Below, one piece after another: positions 9,276 through 17,346 of a DNA stretch of 64,000 nucleotides. The stretch covers positions 1,302,001-1,366,000 of the forward strand of contig NZ_CP132339.1 of NCBI RefSeq assembly GCF_030944405.1, read 5' to 3'. The notes below the pieces were generated by a model that had not been told where the DNA came from, made no database searches, and saw nothing but the letters and a program-made list of their open reading frames with translations. The stretch comes from Janthinobacterium sp. J1-1. Its GTDB lineage: Bacteria; Pseudomonadota; Gammaproteobacteria; Burkholderiales; Burkholderiaceae_D. Numbering within the stretch: position 1 is the stretch's first letter; every line of letters starts with the position of its first letter. The position numbers were made by a program, and so were the translations under genes.

Positions 9276-11419
9276 AAGACATACTGCGCGCTGGTGCCCA
9301 GCAACCAGTTGCGGCCAGGGGCCGCTTCATAGTAGCGCTTGTTGCTGTCGCCGACGATGACCGAACCCACATAGGTCTTGTCGAACAGATTGTTCAGGCG
9401 CGCGAACTGCTTGAAGCGCCAGTTGCCCAGGCTTTGTTTGGCGTTCACGCGCACATTAAACACGGTGTAGCCGGGCGCCGGTTTTTCCTGGTTGCTGTCT
9501 TCCGCATACACCTGGTTGCTGGCTACGGTTTCAAACGCCGCGCCGTAGCGGTCGAGGTTATCCTTCCATGCCAGTTCCGCAAACAGGTTGGCGCTCGGCA
9601 CGCCGGGCAGGCGGCTGCCCTTGGCGACGGCGCCAAACGCTTCGTCATACACGGCGTGCAGGCTGGTCAGCGCCCAGCGGGTCGTGAAGCCGTAGGGCAG
9701 GCTGGAGTCGAGCGACACTTCCACGCCCTGGCGCACGGTCTTGCTGGCGTTTTTATAGCTGGTGCGTCCACCGCTGGAAGCGTCGACCACCAGTTCATCG
9801 TCCGTATGGACCTGGAACACGGCCGCATTGACCCGCGTATTGTTGCTGATGCGCGCCTTGAACCCTGCTTCCAGGTTGGTGCTGGTGGCTGGCTTCAGCT
9901 TGAAATTGAAGCCGCTGCCGCTGCCCGAGTAAAACAGTTCGTTCAGGGTCGGCGCTTCGAAGCCGCGCGCCGCGCTGGCATACACATTCAAATTGGGATT
10001 GACCTGGTACAGCACACCCAGCACCGGCGTCGTATGGCTGAATTCCAGGCTGCCGCTGTCGTTACCGTTGCCGAGGTAATGGTCGTCCACCGCCACTTTC
10101 ATCTTGCTGTGCCGCACGCCGGCGCTCAGCATCCACGGGCCGCTTTGCCATTCCGCCTGGATATACGGGTCGAGGCTGGACACTACATTCTGCTCGTCGC
10201 GGCGCAGCCTTCCCTTCAGGCCGAACACATCGCCGATATAGTTTTCATAGCCGGTGCGGTCGTCCTTCGAGCGGCCGTAGTCGATGCCGAAGGTGGTGCT
10301 GAGCTTGCCGCCCGCCAGCTGGTTAACATGGGTCCAGTTGGTGTCGATGCCATAGAAATCACGCTTGAAGTCGACCACGCCGCCCGAATGGGTGGCGGGC
10401 GCCTGGAAGCCCTTGGTGAATGCCTGGTACTGGATCACGTCGCGGTTGCCGCCATACGCCATCACGCGCAGGCGGTCGTCGCCGAAGCGCTGTTCATACG
10501 TGGCGCCGATCTGCTGGTGATCGATGCTCTTGCGCGTGTTGTAGCGCTCTGCCAGGGTGCGCTTCGGGTTTTGCGGGTCCGTGGCATCGATTTCGCCGGC
10601 GCGCGGGTCGCGTTCGAAGGTGGCCCAAGTGGCACCCAGCGGATCCTGCGTGCCGCCCTGGTGCAGGCTGTTGGCGACGATGGTCAGCTTGCTGTCGGCC
10701 GTGGGCTTGACGGTGATCTTGCCGAAGGCCTGTTCGCGCGTGGCGGCGCTGTGGTCGCGAAAGCCATCGGTGCGAAAGCGCGAACCGTCGAGCACATAGC
10801 CGATGCCGTTCGCTTCACCTTGCGCATTGAGGTCGACTTTATTGGTGCCGTAGCTGCCGCCGGTGACATTCAGCTCCACCGAGGCGGGGCCCTGGCCGTC
10901 CCTGGAAAACAGCTGGATCACGCCGCCCGAGTGGTTGCCGTAGATGGCCGAGAATGGTCCGCGCAGCACTTCGATGCGTTCGGCCGTGTCCAGGTTGAAG
11001 GTGGCCGCCTGGCCCTGGCCGTCGGGCATGCTGGCCGGGATACCGTCGCTGATCAGGCGCACGCCGCGCACGCCGAAGGCCGAGCGGGCGCCGAAGCCGC
11101 GCGACGAGATCTGCAAGTCCTGCGCATAGTTCTGGCGGTTCTGCACCACCAGGCCCGGGACAAAGGCCAGCGCTTCGGAGGCGTTGACGCGGATCTGGCC
11201 ATCCTGGATGCGCGCGCTGTCGATGACGTCAATCGAGGCTGGCAGGTCGAAGCTGGGGTGGCCGATGCGGGTGGCGCTGACCACCACCACATCGGCTACC
11301 GGCAAGGTAGCGACTTGCGCGTCAGCCTCAAGCTCGGCCGCCAGGGCGCTGGCAACCGGCCAGGCGCCCAGCGCGAACAGGGCGGCGACGGCGTTCAAAC
11401 GGAATCGGTACTGCTTCAT
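9272..11419 (-). CDS. pqqU: PqqU (YncD)-type TonB-dependent outer membrane receptor, probable PQQ importer
   Basis: This 715-residue protein has a signal peptide (cleavage near ALAA, residue 28), a plug domain and a 22-strand barrel ending in a terminal Phe (QYVF). From memory, E. coli PqqU/YncD shares long stretches, for example QNRQNYAQDLQ, RGFGARSAFGVRG, DGIPASMPDGQGQ, VEVLRGPFSA-like text, SSGGRTSYKNASKT, YVGSVIV and RYYEAAPGRN. E. coli PqqU takes up pyrroloquinoline quinone. Here the gene is last in the operon of a PQQ-dependent alcohol dehydrogenase, 21 bases after a cytochrome gene, which supports the same substrate. It has a good ribosome site (TGGAGAATTC before ATG). Confidence 0.85.
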   Translation of the reverse strand: MKQYRFRLNAVAALFALGAWPVASALAAELEADAQVATLPVADVVVVSATRIGHPSFDLPASIDVIDSARIQDGQIRVNASEALAFVPGLVVQNRQNYAQDLQISSRGFGARSAFGVRGVRLISDGIPASMPDGQGQAATFNLDTAERIEVLRGPFSAIYGNHSGGVIQLFSRDGQGPASVELNVTGGSYGTNKVDLNAQGEANGIGYVLDGSRFRTDGFRDHSAATREQAFGKITVKPTADSKLTIVANSLHQGGTQDPLGATWATFERDPRAGEIDATDPQNPKRTLAERYNTRKSIDHQQIGATYEQRFGDDRLRVMAYGGNRDVIQYQAFTKGFQAPATHSGGVVDFKRDFYGIDTNWTHVNQLAGGKLSTTFGIDYGRSKDDRTGYENYIGDVFGLKGRLRRDEQNVVSSLDPYIQAEWQSGPWMLSAGVRHSKMKVAVDDHYLGNGNDSGSLEFSHTTPVLGVLYQVNPNLNVYASAARGFEAPTLNELFYSGSGSGFNFKLKPATSTNLEAGFKARISNNTRVNAAVFQVHTDDELVVDASSGGRTSYKNASKTVRQGVEVSLDSSLPYGFTTRWALTSLHAVYDEAFGAVAKGSRLPGVPSANLFAELAWKDNLDRYGAAFETVASNQVYAEDSNQEKPAPGYTVFNVRVNAKQSLGNWRFKQFARLNNLFDKTYVGSVIVGDSNKRYYEAAPGRNWLLGTSAQYVF

Positions 11420-11440
11420 GAATTCTCCAGTGAGTTGCGG

Positions 11441-11869
11441 CTAGTGTGCTGCGTGGTCGATGTCGACGCTGGTCTTGAGCCGCGGCGCGGCAGGCGGGCG
11501 GCTTTCGACAAAGCTGCGCACGGCCCAGATTTCCTGTGCCGTCAGCACATCGCGCCATGGCGGCATGTAGACAATGCCCGCGCGGACCTTGCCCGCCTTT
11601 ACCGCCATCATAAAGTAGGCATCAACATCCTGCAGGCAGCGTGCCTGCAGTGCGCCGTCCTTCAGTTGCTGGCAAAAGGCGTTCAGGCGGCGCAGATCCG
11701 GCGCCTCGGCCGACGGCTGGGTCGCCTCGGCGCCGTGGCAGCGGGCGCAATTGGCCTGGAACACCTGCCTGCCCAGGTCGATGGCGGCCGGGTCGCCGCG
11801 CGAGGGGTTCGGTTCGGTGGCGCATACGGCAAATGGCAAGAACAGCAGCAGAAGAAAAAGTCGGTGCAT
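11441..11869 (-). CDS. Small periplasmic c-type cytochrome of the PQQ-ADH operon
   Basis: This 142-residue protein has a signal peptide (MHRLFLLLLFLPFAVCA) and one heme c motif, CARCH, near residue 41. A later YMPP with Met likely gives the sixth ligand. It resembles PedF (15012-15515) in layout: CARCH, then APDLRRLN, then YMPPW and a C-terminal AIWAVRSF-like helix, so the two are probably diverged paralogues. It likely passes electrons from the alcohol dehydrogenase to the respiratory chain. It sits 15 bases after the pentapeptide gene and 21 before pqqU. GGAG lies eight bases before the ATG. Confidence 0.88.
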   Translation of the reverse strand: MHRLFLLLLFLPFAVCATEPNPSRGDPAAIDLGRQVFQANCARCHGAEATQPSAEAPDLRRLNAFCQQLKDGALQARCLQDVDAYFMMAVKAGKVRAGIVYMPPWRDVLTAQEIWAVRSFVESRPPAAPRLKTSVDIDHAAH

Positions 11870-11884
11870 GGCGAGGCTCCGGTT

Positions 11885-12496
11885 TTACCAGCCCGGCGGG
11901 CAGCCGGTGCAGCCCTCCAGGTTGGCGTCGGGGAAAATGGCAAAGCGCAGGATGGCGCGCTCGAGGTTGGCGTTTTTCAGGTTCGAGCCCCAGAATTTCG
12001 CTTCCTGCAGGTCGGCGTCGACCAGGCTGGCGCCCACCAGGCTGGCCAGGTTCAGGCGCGCCGCTTCCAGGCTGGCGCCGCGCAGGTCGGCGCCGTCCAT
12101 GTCGGCCCGCATCAGCCGGCTCGTCTCCAGGTTGGCGCCGGCCAGGATGGCCTTCCTGAATGAGGCGCCCGGCGCATTGAGCGAATAGGCCATCGCCCCC
12201 GTCAGGTCGGCACCATCGAGCAGGGCACCGGCCAGGTTGGCGCTGCGCAGGTTGGCCCGCATCAGGCGCGCACCGCGAAAGTCGGCGCCGTGCAGGTCCT
12301 TGCCGACCAGGTTGGCGCCGCGCAGGTCGGCGTTGGCGCATTGCGCGTATGGCCACAGGTGGCAGCCATTGATGATGGTGACCTCGGGTGCGGCTTCGCC
12401 GTTGAGTATCTGTGCGAAGGCGGACTGCGGTGCCAGGCACAGGGCCCAGCACAGCAGCGCGCCGGTCGCCGCCAGGCGGACCGGCGCGGACCTCAT
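11885..12496 (-). CDS. Secreted pentapeptide-repeat protein of the PQQ-ADH operon
   Basis: This 203-residue protein has a signal peptide ending AQSAFAQ-like near residue 28, followed by about 25 pentapeptide repeats of the A(D/N)LxxA type, for example ANADLRGANL and GADFRGARL. These should form a right-handed quadrilateral beta-helix in the periplasm. Cysteines sit in two pairs outside the repeats: CHLWPYAQC before the helix and CTGCPPGW at the C-terminal end, perhaps capping disulfides. The start is the ATG overlapping the dehydrogenase stop (ATGA), rather than the longer open frame that begins at 12718. Its function is unknown; a structural partner or chaperone of the dehydrogenase is a guess from the tight coupling. 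Confidence 0.85.
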   Translation of the reverse strand: MRSAPVRLAATGALLCWALCLAPQSAFAQILNGEAAPEVTIINGCHLWPYAQCANADLRGANLVGKDLHGADFRGARLMRANLRSANLAGALLDGADLTGAMAYSLNAPGASFRKAILAGANLETSRLMRADMDGADLRGASLEAARLNLASLVGASLVDADLQEAKFWGSNLKNANLERAILRFAIFPDANLEGCTGCPPGW

Positions 12497-14376
12497 TTGC
12501 TTGCCACCTTGTTTGCCACTTTGCTGGATGGCGCTTTCGGCAGCTTGAACACCCAGTAGCTGCCGCCCTGCGTCACCTGCTTGGTCAGCTCGGCCATGTC
12601 GCCGCCCCACAGCGGGACCGCGCCGCCATAGCCGCTCGACAGGCCGATATACTGTTCGCCATCCTGTTCCCAAGTGACGGGCACGGACACCACGCCGGAG
12701 CCGGTCTGGTACTTCCACAGTTCCTTGCCCGTCTTCGCGTCAAACGCTTTCACGAAGCCGTCCGAGGTTCCCGTGATCAGCAGGCCGCCGGCGGTGGTCA
12801 GAGTGCCGCCCCACAGCGGGAATTTTTCCTTGTTTTCCCAGACGATCTTGCCGGTCTTCGGATCTATGGCGCGCAGGGTGCCGATATGGTCTTCATACAG
12901 GCGCTTGATGCGGAAGCCCTGGCCCAGGTAGGCCGAACCGGCCTTGTAGTGGATCTGCTCGGTCCAGTAATCCATGCCCCAGTGGTTGGCGGGGATATAG
13001 AACAGACCGGTGTCCGGCGAATACGACATCGGCATCCAGTTGGTGCCGCCCAGGAAAGGCGGCGAGACGAAGACGGCCTTGCCCTTGTCGGCGCCCGCTT
13101 CCGGCAGCGGCGGGCGCTTGCCGTTTTCCACCGGCCGGCCGGTTTTCAGGTCGATGCTGGTGGCCCAGTTGATGCCGTCGACAAAAGGCCAGGCATTGAT
13201 CAATGACGTCGGCTTGTTCGGATAGCCGGCGCCCAGGGCCAGTTTCGTGCGGTCGGTTACATAGAAATAGCCATTGCGGTCGGCGTGCGCGGAGGCCTTG
13301 ACCAGCTTGCCCGTTTTGGCGTCCTTGTAGTCGAACAGCACCACCGAGTTATTGCCCGAAAAATCCCAGGCGTCGTTCGGCGTGTGCTGGTAAAAGCCTT
13401 TCAGCTCGCCCGTGCTGGCGTCGACATAGGCCTGGCCCGAGGTGAACAGGCTGTCCCAGTTGCGCGGGTCGTCGCCTTCCTTGGTGCGCTCCCAGGTATT
13501 CCAGGGCGCGGGGTTGCCGGCGCCGATGACGATGGTGTTGGTCTCCGGGTCGAACGACGCCGTCTGCCATGGCGCGCCGCCGCCGTGTTCCCACGCTTCG
13601 CGCAGCTTGCCGTCCTTGTCGCGCGGCCAGCTGGGCGCCTTGGCGTCGCCGGTCGGCGTGCCCGGTTTGCCGTCGGTGCGGCCCACATGGCCTTCGACCA
13701 GCGGCCGCGCCCATACTTCCGCGCCGGTGTCCGGATCGCGCGCGAACAGCCAGCCCTGGGCGCCGAATTCATCGCCCGAGTTACCGTGTATGAGCAGCAC
13801 GCGGCCGCCTTTTTCGCGGATCACGAACGGCGCGCCCGTCATCGTGTAGCCCAGCTTCTGGTCGCCGAATTTCTCGTTCCACATCACCTTGCCGGTGTTC
13901 TTGTTCAGGGCCACCATGCGCGCGTCCAGCGTGCCGAAATAGACCTTGTCGCCATAGATGGCCGGGCCCCGGTTGACCACATCGCAGCACGGGCGGATAT
14001 CGTCGGGCAGCCGGTGTTCATAGGCCCACAACTGCTTGCCGGTCTTGGCGTCCAGCGCGTAAATGCGCGAGTACGAGGCCGTCACATAGATGATGCCATC
14101 ATGGACCAGCGCCTGCGCTTCCTGGCCGCGCTGCTTTTCGCCACCGAACGAGAAGGTCCAGGCAGGCACGATCTGATCGACATTCTTCGTGTTGATTTTT
14201 TTCGCCAGGCTGTGGCGCTGCGCTTTCAGGCCCAGGCCGTAACTGAGCACATTGGCGGTGCCCTTGTCGGCGTTGGCGATATCGTCCCAGGTGACCTTGG
14301 CGTCGGCCGCCGAGACGGCGCCGGCGATCAGGGCGAGGATGGCGAAAGCGATTGGACGTGGAAATACTGGCTGCAT
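12493..14376 (-). CDS. PQQ-dependent (quinoprotein) alcohol dehydrogenase, calcium type by motif
   Basis: This 627-residue periplasmic enzyme has a signal peptide (cleavage near VSAAD, residue 24) and an eight-bladed propeller with repeated tryptophan-docking texts such as GxxYVTASYSRIYALDAKTGKQLWAY. The vicinal cysteines that stack on PQQ are C130-C131 (RPCCD). The catalytic aspartate is D319 in YVDASTG. The residue two further on is Ser321, not the extra Asp of lanthanide-dependent enzymes, so calcium use is expected. It is of the ExaA/PedE kind (ethanol and other primary alcohols); the substrate is not readable. No cytochrome domain is fused, so electrons must go to a separate carrier. It is first of four genes behind a sigma-54 promoter. 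Confidence 0.93.
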   Translation of the reverse strand: MQPVFPRPIAFAILALIAGAVSAADAKVTWDDIANADKGTANVLSYGLGLKAQRHSLAKKINTKNVDQIVPAWTFSFGGEKQRGQEAQALVHDGIIYVTASYSRIYALDAKTGKQLWAYEHRLPDDIRPCCDVVNRGPAIYGDKVYFGTLDARMVALNKNTGKVMWNEKFGDQKLGYTMTGAPFVIREKGGRVLLIHGNSGDEFGAQGWLFARDPDTGAEVWARPLVEGHVGRTDGKPGTPTGDAKAPSWPRDKDGKLREAWEHGGGAPWQTASFDPETNTIVIGAGNPAPWNTWERTKEGDDPRNWDSLFTSGQAYVDASTGELKGFYQHTPNDAWDFSGNNSVVLFDYKDAKTGKLVKASAHADRNGYFYVTDRTKLALGAGYPNKPTSLINAWPFVDGINWATSIDLKTGRPVENGKRPPLPEAGADKGKAVFVSPPFLGGTNWMPMSYSPDTGLFYIPANHWGMDYWTEQIHYKAGSAYLGQGFRIKRLYEDHIGTLRAIDPKTGKIVWENKEKFPLWGGTLTTAGGLLITGTSDGFVKAFDAKTGKELWKYQTGSGVVSVPVTWEQDGEQYIGLSSGYGGAVPLWGGDMAELTKQVTQGGSYWVFKLPKAPSSKVANKVASK

Positions 14377-14437
14377 GCTGGTCTCCCTTGCTGGTTTTTA
14401 TGGTTGGTCATGCGACGTGGTCGCTGATGACCAATTG

Positions 14438-14453
14438 AGCAACATGCATGCCA
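14438..14453 (-). promoter_or_regulatory. Sigma-54 promoter of the PQQ alcohol dehydrogenase operon
   Basis: Read on the minus strand this is TGGCATGCATGTTGCT, with GG and GC ten bases apart. It lies about 62 bases before the dehydrogenase ATG and diverges from the HiPIP promoter. Confidence 0.8.
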
Positions 14454-14519
14454 GGCTTTTTTCATGGCGCTGGTGGTGGCGTGTGCGCCGTCCTGCCACA
14501 GTCCTGGACGCCGCGTTGT

Positions 14520-14535
14520 CCTGTTTTGCAACAGG
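14520..14535. promoter_or_regulatory. Inverted repeat between two divergent sigma-54 promoters
   Basis: CCTGTT-TTGC-AACAGG is a perfect 6-bp inverted repeat. It lies 39 bp from the -24 element of the HiPIP promoter and 75 bp from that of the dehydrogenase promoter. It may be a binding site for the activator encoded at 20985-22925. Its left half resembles the half-site of the longer palindrome at 15610-15638, but its spacing differs. Confidence 0.4.
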
Positions 14536-14565
14536 GTGGGCGGGCCGCCCGTGGCAGGCAGCTGC

Positions 14566-14581
14566 TGGCACAAGGGTTGCT
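14566..14581 (+). promoter_or_regulatory. Sigma-54 promoter of the HiPIP gene
   Basis: TGGCACAAGGGTTGCT has GG (14567-14568) and GC (14579-14580) exactly ten bases apart, 57 bases before the HiPIP ATG. Confidence 0.88.
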
Positions 14582-14637
14582 GAAGCAGGGAACAAGGCCG
14601 TCTTGCGCCTTCTTGATAACGACAACAGGAGACCACC

Positions 14638-14958
14638 ATGCATCAAGCACCACGCCGCCATTTTCTTTGCCAGCTGCTCGCCGTCGGCGGCATGGGCGCA
14701 GCCTCGCTCGCCGGCGCACAATCGACCGCGCCGAAAGTCGACGAGGACAGCGACCAGGCCAAGGCGCTCGGCTACCGCCACGATACGAACACGGTTGATA
14801 GCAAAAAATACCCGCAACACAAGCCGGCACAGCACTGTGCCAACTGTTCTTTCTTCCAAGGGAAAAAGGACGATGCCTGGGCGGGGTGCGCCATGTTCGG
14901 CCGCAAGCAGATTGCCGGGCCGGGCTGGTGCCTGGCGTGGGCCAAGCTTCCTGGTTAG
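14638..14958 (+). CDS. High-potential iron-sulfur protein (HiPIP)
   Basis: This 106-residue periplasmic electron carrier starts with a twin-arginine export signal (RRHFLCQLLAVGG). The four cluster cysteines appear in the HiPIP order CANCSFF ... GCAMFG ... GWCLAW. HiPIPs carry one electron between cytochromes and terminal enzymes in several proteobacteria. It has its own sigma-54 promoter and lies between the dehydrogenase operon and pedF, so it is probably an electron carrier in alcohol oxidation. It has a strong ribosome site, AGGAGACCACC before the ATG. It is monocistronic: the next gene is convergent. Confidence 0.93.
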   Translation: MHQAPRRHFLCQLLAVGGMGAASLAGAQSTAPKVDEDSDQAKALGYRHDTNTVDSKKYPQHKPAQHCANCSFFQGKKDDAWAGCAMFGRKQIAGPGWCLAWAKLPG

Positions 14959-14963
14959 AGCAT

Positions 14964-14989
14964 AAAAAAGGCGCTGCCACGGCAGCGCC
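14964..14989 (-). terminator. Terminator of pedF (minus strand)
   Basis: A perfect 9-bp hairpin GGCGCTGCC-AC-GGCAGCGCC (14970-14989) is followed on the minus strand by six T residues. It lies just past the pedF stop. It may also fold in the HiPIP transcript, but that strand has no U tract. Confidence 0.85.
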
Positions 14990-15011
14990 TCCCGGTGATG
15001 GATGGGCGGCC

Positions 15012-15515
15012 TTACAACGGCATCTCGCGCCGTGTTTCCAGGTAGGCCTTTACCGCCCAGATCGCCTCCTGGCTGAATACCCCCTCGAATGGCGGCATGT
15101 AGACGGCGCCATTGCGCGAGCGGCCATGGCGCACCGTGTCCAGCACATATTGATCGATCTCCTGCGCACAACCATCTTTTTTCTTGGCGTCGGGCAAGGC
15201 CGCACAGTCATTGTCGAGCTTGCGCAAGTCCGGCGCCATGCCGCCCGAGACGGCTTCCAGCCCGTGGCAGCGGGCGCAGTTCTGGGTGTAGGCGGCGCTG
15301 CCGATCCGTATCGCTTCCGCATTGTTACGGTATGGGTTTTCCGTGCGCCACTCGGCGCCCAATTGTGGCAGTGTGGACGTGTCGACCGCCTGCGGCGTCA
15401 TATTGCCGTGGGCCCAGACGGCCGCGGCCGCCAGCATGCAGGCGAGGCCGCCGGCTGCAAGGCGCACCGTGCGCAGGCGCCGGATATTGCTGGTGGTAGA
15501 AATACGTGGGGTCAT
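15012..15515 (-). CDS. pedF: PedF-type cytochrome c-550, electron acceptor for quinoprotein ADH
   Basis: This 167-residue protein has an N-terminal membrane or signal segment (LAAGGLACMLAAAAVWA, about residues 20-36) and one heme c site, CARCH, near residue 82. YMPPF supplies the likely axial Met. The PedF family accepts electrons from ExaA/PedE-type alcohol dehydrogenases in the periplasm. The gene is transcribed away from the aldehyde dehydrogenase, with its own sigma-54 promoter. Its N terminus has a longer charged lead (MTPRISTTSNIRRLRTV) than usual; the start is supported by GGAGACCATC just upstream. Confidence 0.9.
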   Translation of the reverse strand: MTPRISTTSNIRRLRTVRLAAGGLACMLAAAAVWAHGNMTPQAVDTSTLPQLGAEWRTENPYRNNAEAIRIGSAAYTQNCARCHGLEAVSGGMAPDLRKLDNDCAALPDAKKKDGCAQEIDQYVLDTVRHGRSRNGAVYMPPFEGVFSQEAIWAVKAYLETRREMPL

Positions 15516-15561
15516 GATGGTCTCCGTTGTGGTTATGCGCTGATTGCGTCATGACCAGGGT

Positions 15562-15577
15562 AGCAATCGGTATGCCA
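15562..15577 (-). promoter_or_regulatory. Sigma-54 promoter of pedF
   Basis: Read on the minus strand this is TGGCATACCGATTGCT, with GG and GC ten bases apart, 46 bases before the pedF ATG. Confidence 0.8.
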
Positions 15578-15609
15578 TCGCGCGCATCGCCATGCGCCTT
15601 GCCGCTGCG

Positions 15610-15638
15610 GCTGTTCCGTTGCTCAGAAACGGAACAGC
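15610..15638. promoter_or_regulatory. Long perfect palindrome, candidate activator (enhancer) site
   Basis: GCTGTTCCGTT-N7-AACGGAACAGC is an 11-bp perfect inverted repeat between the divergent pedF and aldehyde dehydrogenase promoters. Its centre is 48 bp from the pedF -24 element and 87 bp from the aldehyde dehydrogenase -24 element, distances normal for a sigma-54 enhancer. It is the best candidate binding site for the AcoR-like regulator of this cluster. Confidence 0.65.
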
Positions 15639-15709
15639 TGCAAGACGCCGATGATCCCATTTGACGCAGCCTGCACGGCGGCACGTGACTATTGCCGCTG
15701 TTTGAAGGC

Positions 15710-15725
15710 TGGCACGGCATTTGCA
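15710..15725 (+). promoter_or_regulatory. Sigma-54 promoter of the aldehyde dehydrogenase operon
   Basis: TGGCACGGCATTTGCA matches the consensus fully, with GG (15711-15712) and GC (15723-15724) ten bases apart. The aldehyde dehydrogenase ATG is 91 bases downstream. Confidence 0.93.
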
Positions 15726-15816
15726 AAACAAGAGATCAGGATCACCTGACACAACACTCCAAGGGCCGCCTCGCGGCGGCTTCATCGAAGCTAAAACCAA
15801 CGAGAAAGAGGACGAC

Positions 15817-17337
15817 ATGAATCTGGCAGACATCAGCAAACTGGGCGTAGCCAATCCCTTCAAACAGCGCTACGACAACTATATCGGCGGCAAATTCGTC
15901 GCTCCCGTCAAAGGCGAATACTTCGGCAATATCACGCCGATCACCGGCCAGGTCTTCTGCGAAGTGGCCCGTTCCACTGCCGAAGACGTGGAGCTGGCGC
16001 TGGACGCCGCCCACGCCGCCAAGGAAGCGTGGGGCAAGACCTCGCAAACCGAACGCGCCAATATCCTCAACAAAATCGCCGACCGCATGGAAGCGAATCT
16101 GTCGCTGATCGCCACCGCCGAAACCATCGACAACGGCAAGCCGATCCGTGAAACCACGGCCGCCGACATCCCGCTGGCGATCGACCACTTCCGTTACTTT
16201 GCCGGTTGCATCCGCGCCCAGGAAGGTTCCGTTGCACAGATCGACTCGGAAACCTATGCCTATCACTTCCATGAGCCGCTGGGCGTGGTGGGCCAGATCA
16301 TTCCGTGGAACTTCCCGATTTTGATGGCTGTCTGGAAGCTGGCGCCGGCCCTGGCCGCCGGCAATTGCGTGGTGCTCAAGCCGGCCGAGCAGACGCCGGC
16401 CTCGATCATGGTCTTGATCGAACTGATCGGCGACCTGCTGCCGCCCGGCGTGCTCAATATCGTCAACGGCTATGGCCTGGAAGCGGGCAAGCCGCTGGCA
16501 TCCAATAAACGCATCGCCAAGATCGCATTCACCGGCGAGACGGGTACCGGCCGTTTGATCATGCAATACGCGGCGCAGAACCTGATACCCGTCACCCTGG
16601 AACTGGGCGGCAAGTCGCCGAATATCTTCTTTGCCGACGTGATGGACGCCGACGACGCCTTCTTCGACAAATGCCTGGAAGGCTTCGCCATGTTCGCGCT
16701 GAACCAGGGCGAGGTGTGCACCTGTCCGTCGCGCGTGCTGATCCAGGAATCGATCTACGAAGCCTTCATCGCGCGCGCCCTGGAGCGCGTGGCCAAGATC
16801 AAGCAGGGCAATCCGCTCGATGCGACCACCATGCTGGGCGCGCAGGCGTCGCAGGAACAGCTGGAAAAAATCCTCTCGTATATCGACATCGGCAAGCAGG
16901 AAGGCGCCGAAGTGCTGGCCGGCGGCGAGCGCAATACGCAGGGCGGCGACCTGGAACAGGGCTATTACGTGCGTCCTACCGTGTTCAAGGGCGACAACAG
17001 CATGCGCATCTTCCAGGAAGAGATCTTCGGGCCGGTGGTGTCGGTCACCACCTTCAAGGATGAAGCGGACGCGCTGCGCATCGCCAACGACACCTTGTAC
17101 GGCCTGGGCGCGGGTCTCTGGACGCGCGACGGTTCGCGCGCCTTCCGCGTCGGCCGCGCCATCCAGGCCGGCCGCGTGTGGACCAATTGCTACCACCTGT
17201 ATCCGGCCCACGCCGCGTTCGGCGGCTACAAGCAGTCGGGTATCGGCCGTGAAAACCACAAGATGATGCTGGACCACTACCAGCAGACGAAAAACCTGCT
17301 GGTGTCGTACAGCCCGAACGCGCTGGGTTTCTTCTAA
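15817..17337 (+). CDS. Aldehyde dehydrogenase, ExaC/AcoD (acetaldehyde dehydrogenase) type
   Basis: This 506-residue cytoplasmic NAD-dependent dehydrogenase oxidises the aldehyde made by the quinoprotein alcohol dehydrogenase to the acid. The family texts are [19 protein letters not shown], the catalytic Glu in LELGGKSPN and the catalytic cysteine in [11 protein letters not shown] (C301 or C303; this two-cysteine form is typical of AcoD/ExaC). The start is MNLADIS at 15817 behind GAGAAAGAGG; an upstream in-frame ATG at 15721 lies inside the promoter and is discarded. It is followed nine bases later by the DUF779 gene, a common partner. Confidence 0.96.
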   Translation: MNLADISKLGVANPFKQRYDNYIGGKFVAPVKGEYFGNITPITGQVFCEVARSTAEDVELALDAAHAAKEAWGKTSQTERANILNKIADRMEANLSLIATAETIDNGKPIRETTAADIPLAIDHFRYFAGCIRAQEGSVAQIDSETYAYHFHEPLGVVGQIIPWNFPILMAVWKLAPALAAGNCVVLKPAEQTPASIMVLIELIGDLLPPGVLNIVNGYGLEAGKPLASNKRIAKIAFTGETGTGRLIMQYAAQNLIPVTLELGGKSPNIFFADVMDADDAFFDKCLEGFAMFALNQGEVCTCPSRVLIQESIYEAFIARALERVAKIKQGNPLDATTMLGAQASQEQLEKILSYIDIGKQEGAEVLAGGERNTQGGDLEQGYYVRPTVFKGDNSMRIFQEEIFGPVVSVTTFKDEADALRIANDTLYGLGAGLWTRDGSRAFRVGRAIQAGRVWTNCYHLYPAHAAFGGYKQSGIGRENHKMMLDHYQQTKNLLVSYSPNALGFF

Positions 17338-17346
17338 GGAGTCATC

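Noticed and set aside
8762..12163. 1133-codon open frame on the plus strand across the TonB receptor and cytochrome genes
   Set aside because: It lies opposite well-supported genes, shows no domain that I recognise and is rich in Arg, Ala and His as expected of antisense frames in GC-rich DNA.
12493..14376. Lanthanide-dependent alcohol dehydrogenase
   Set aside because: The second acidic residue of the DxD motif is Ser321.
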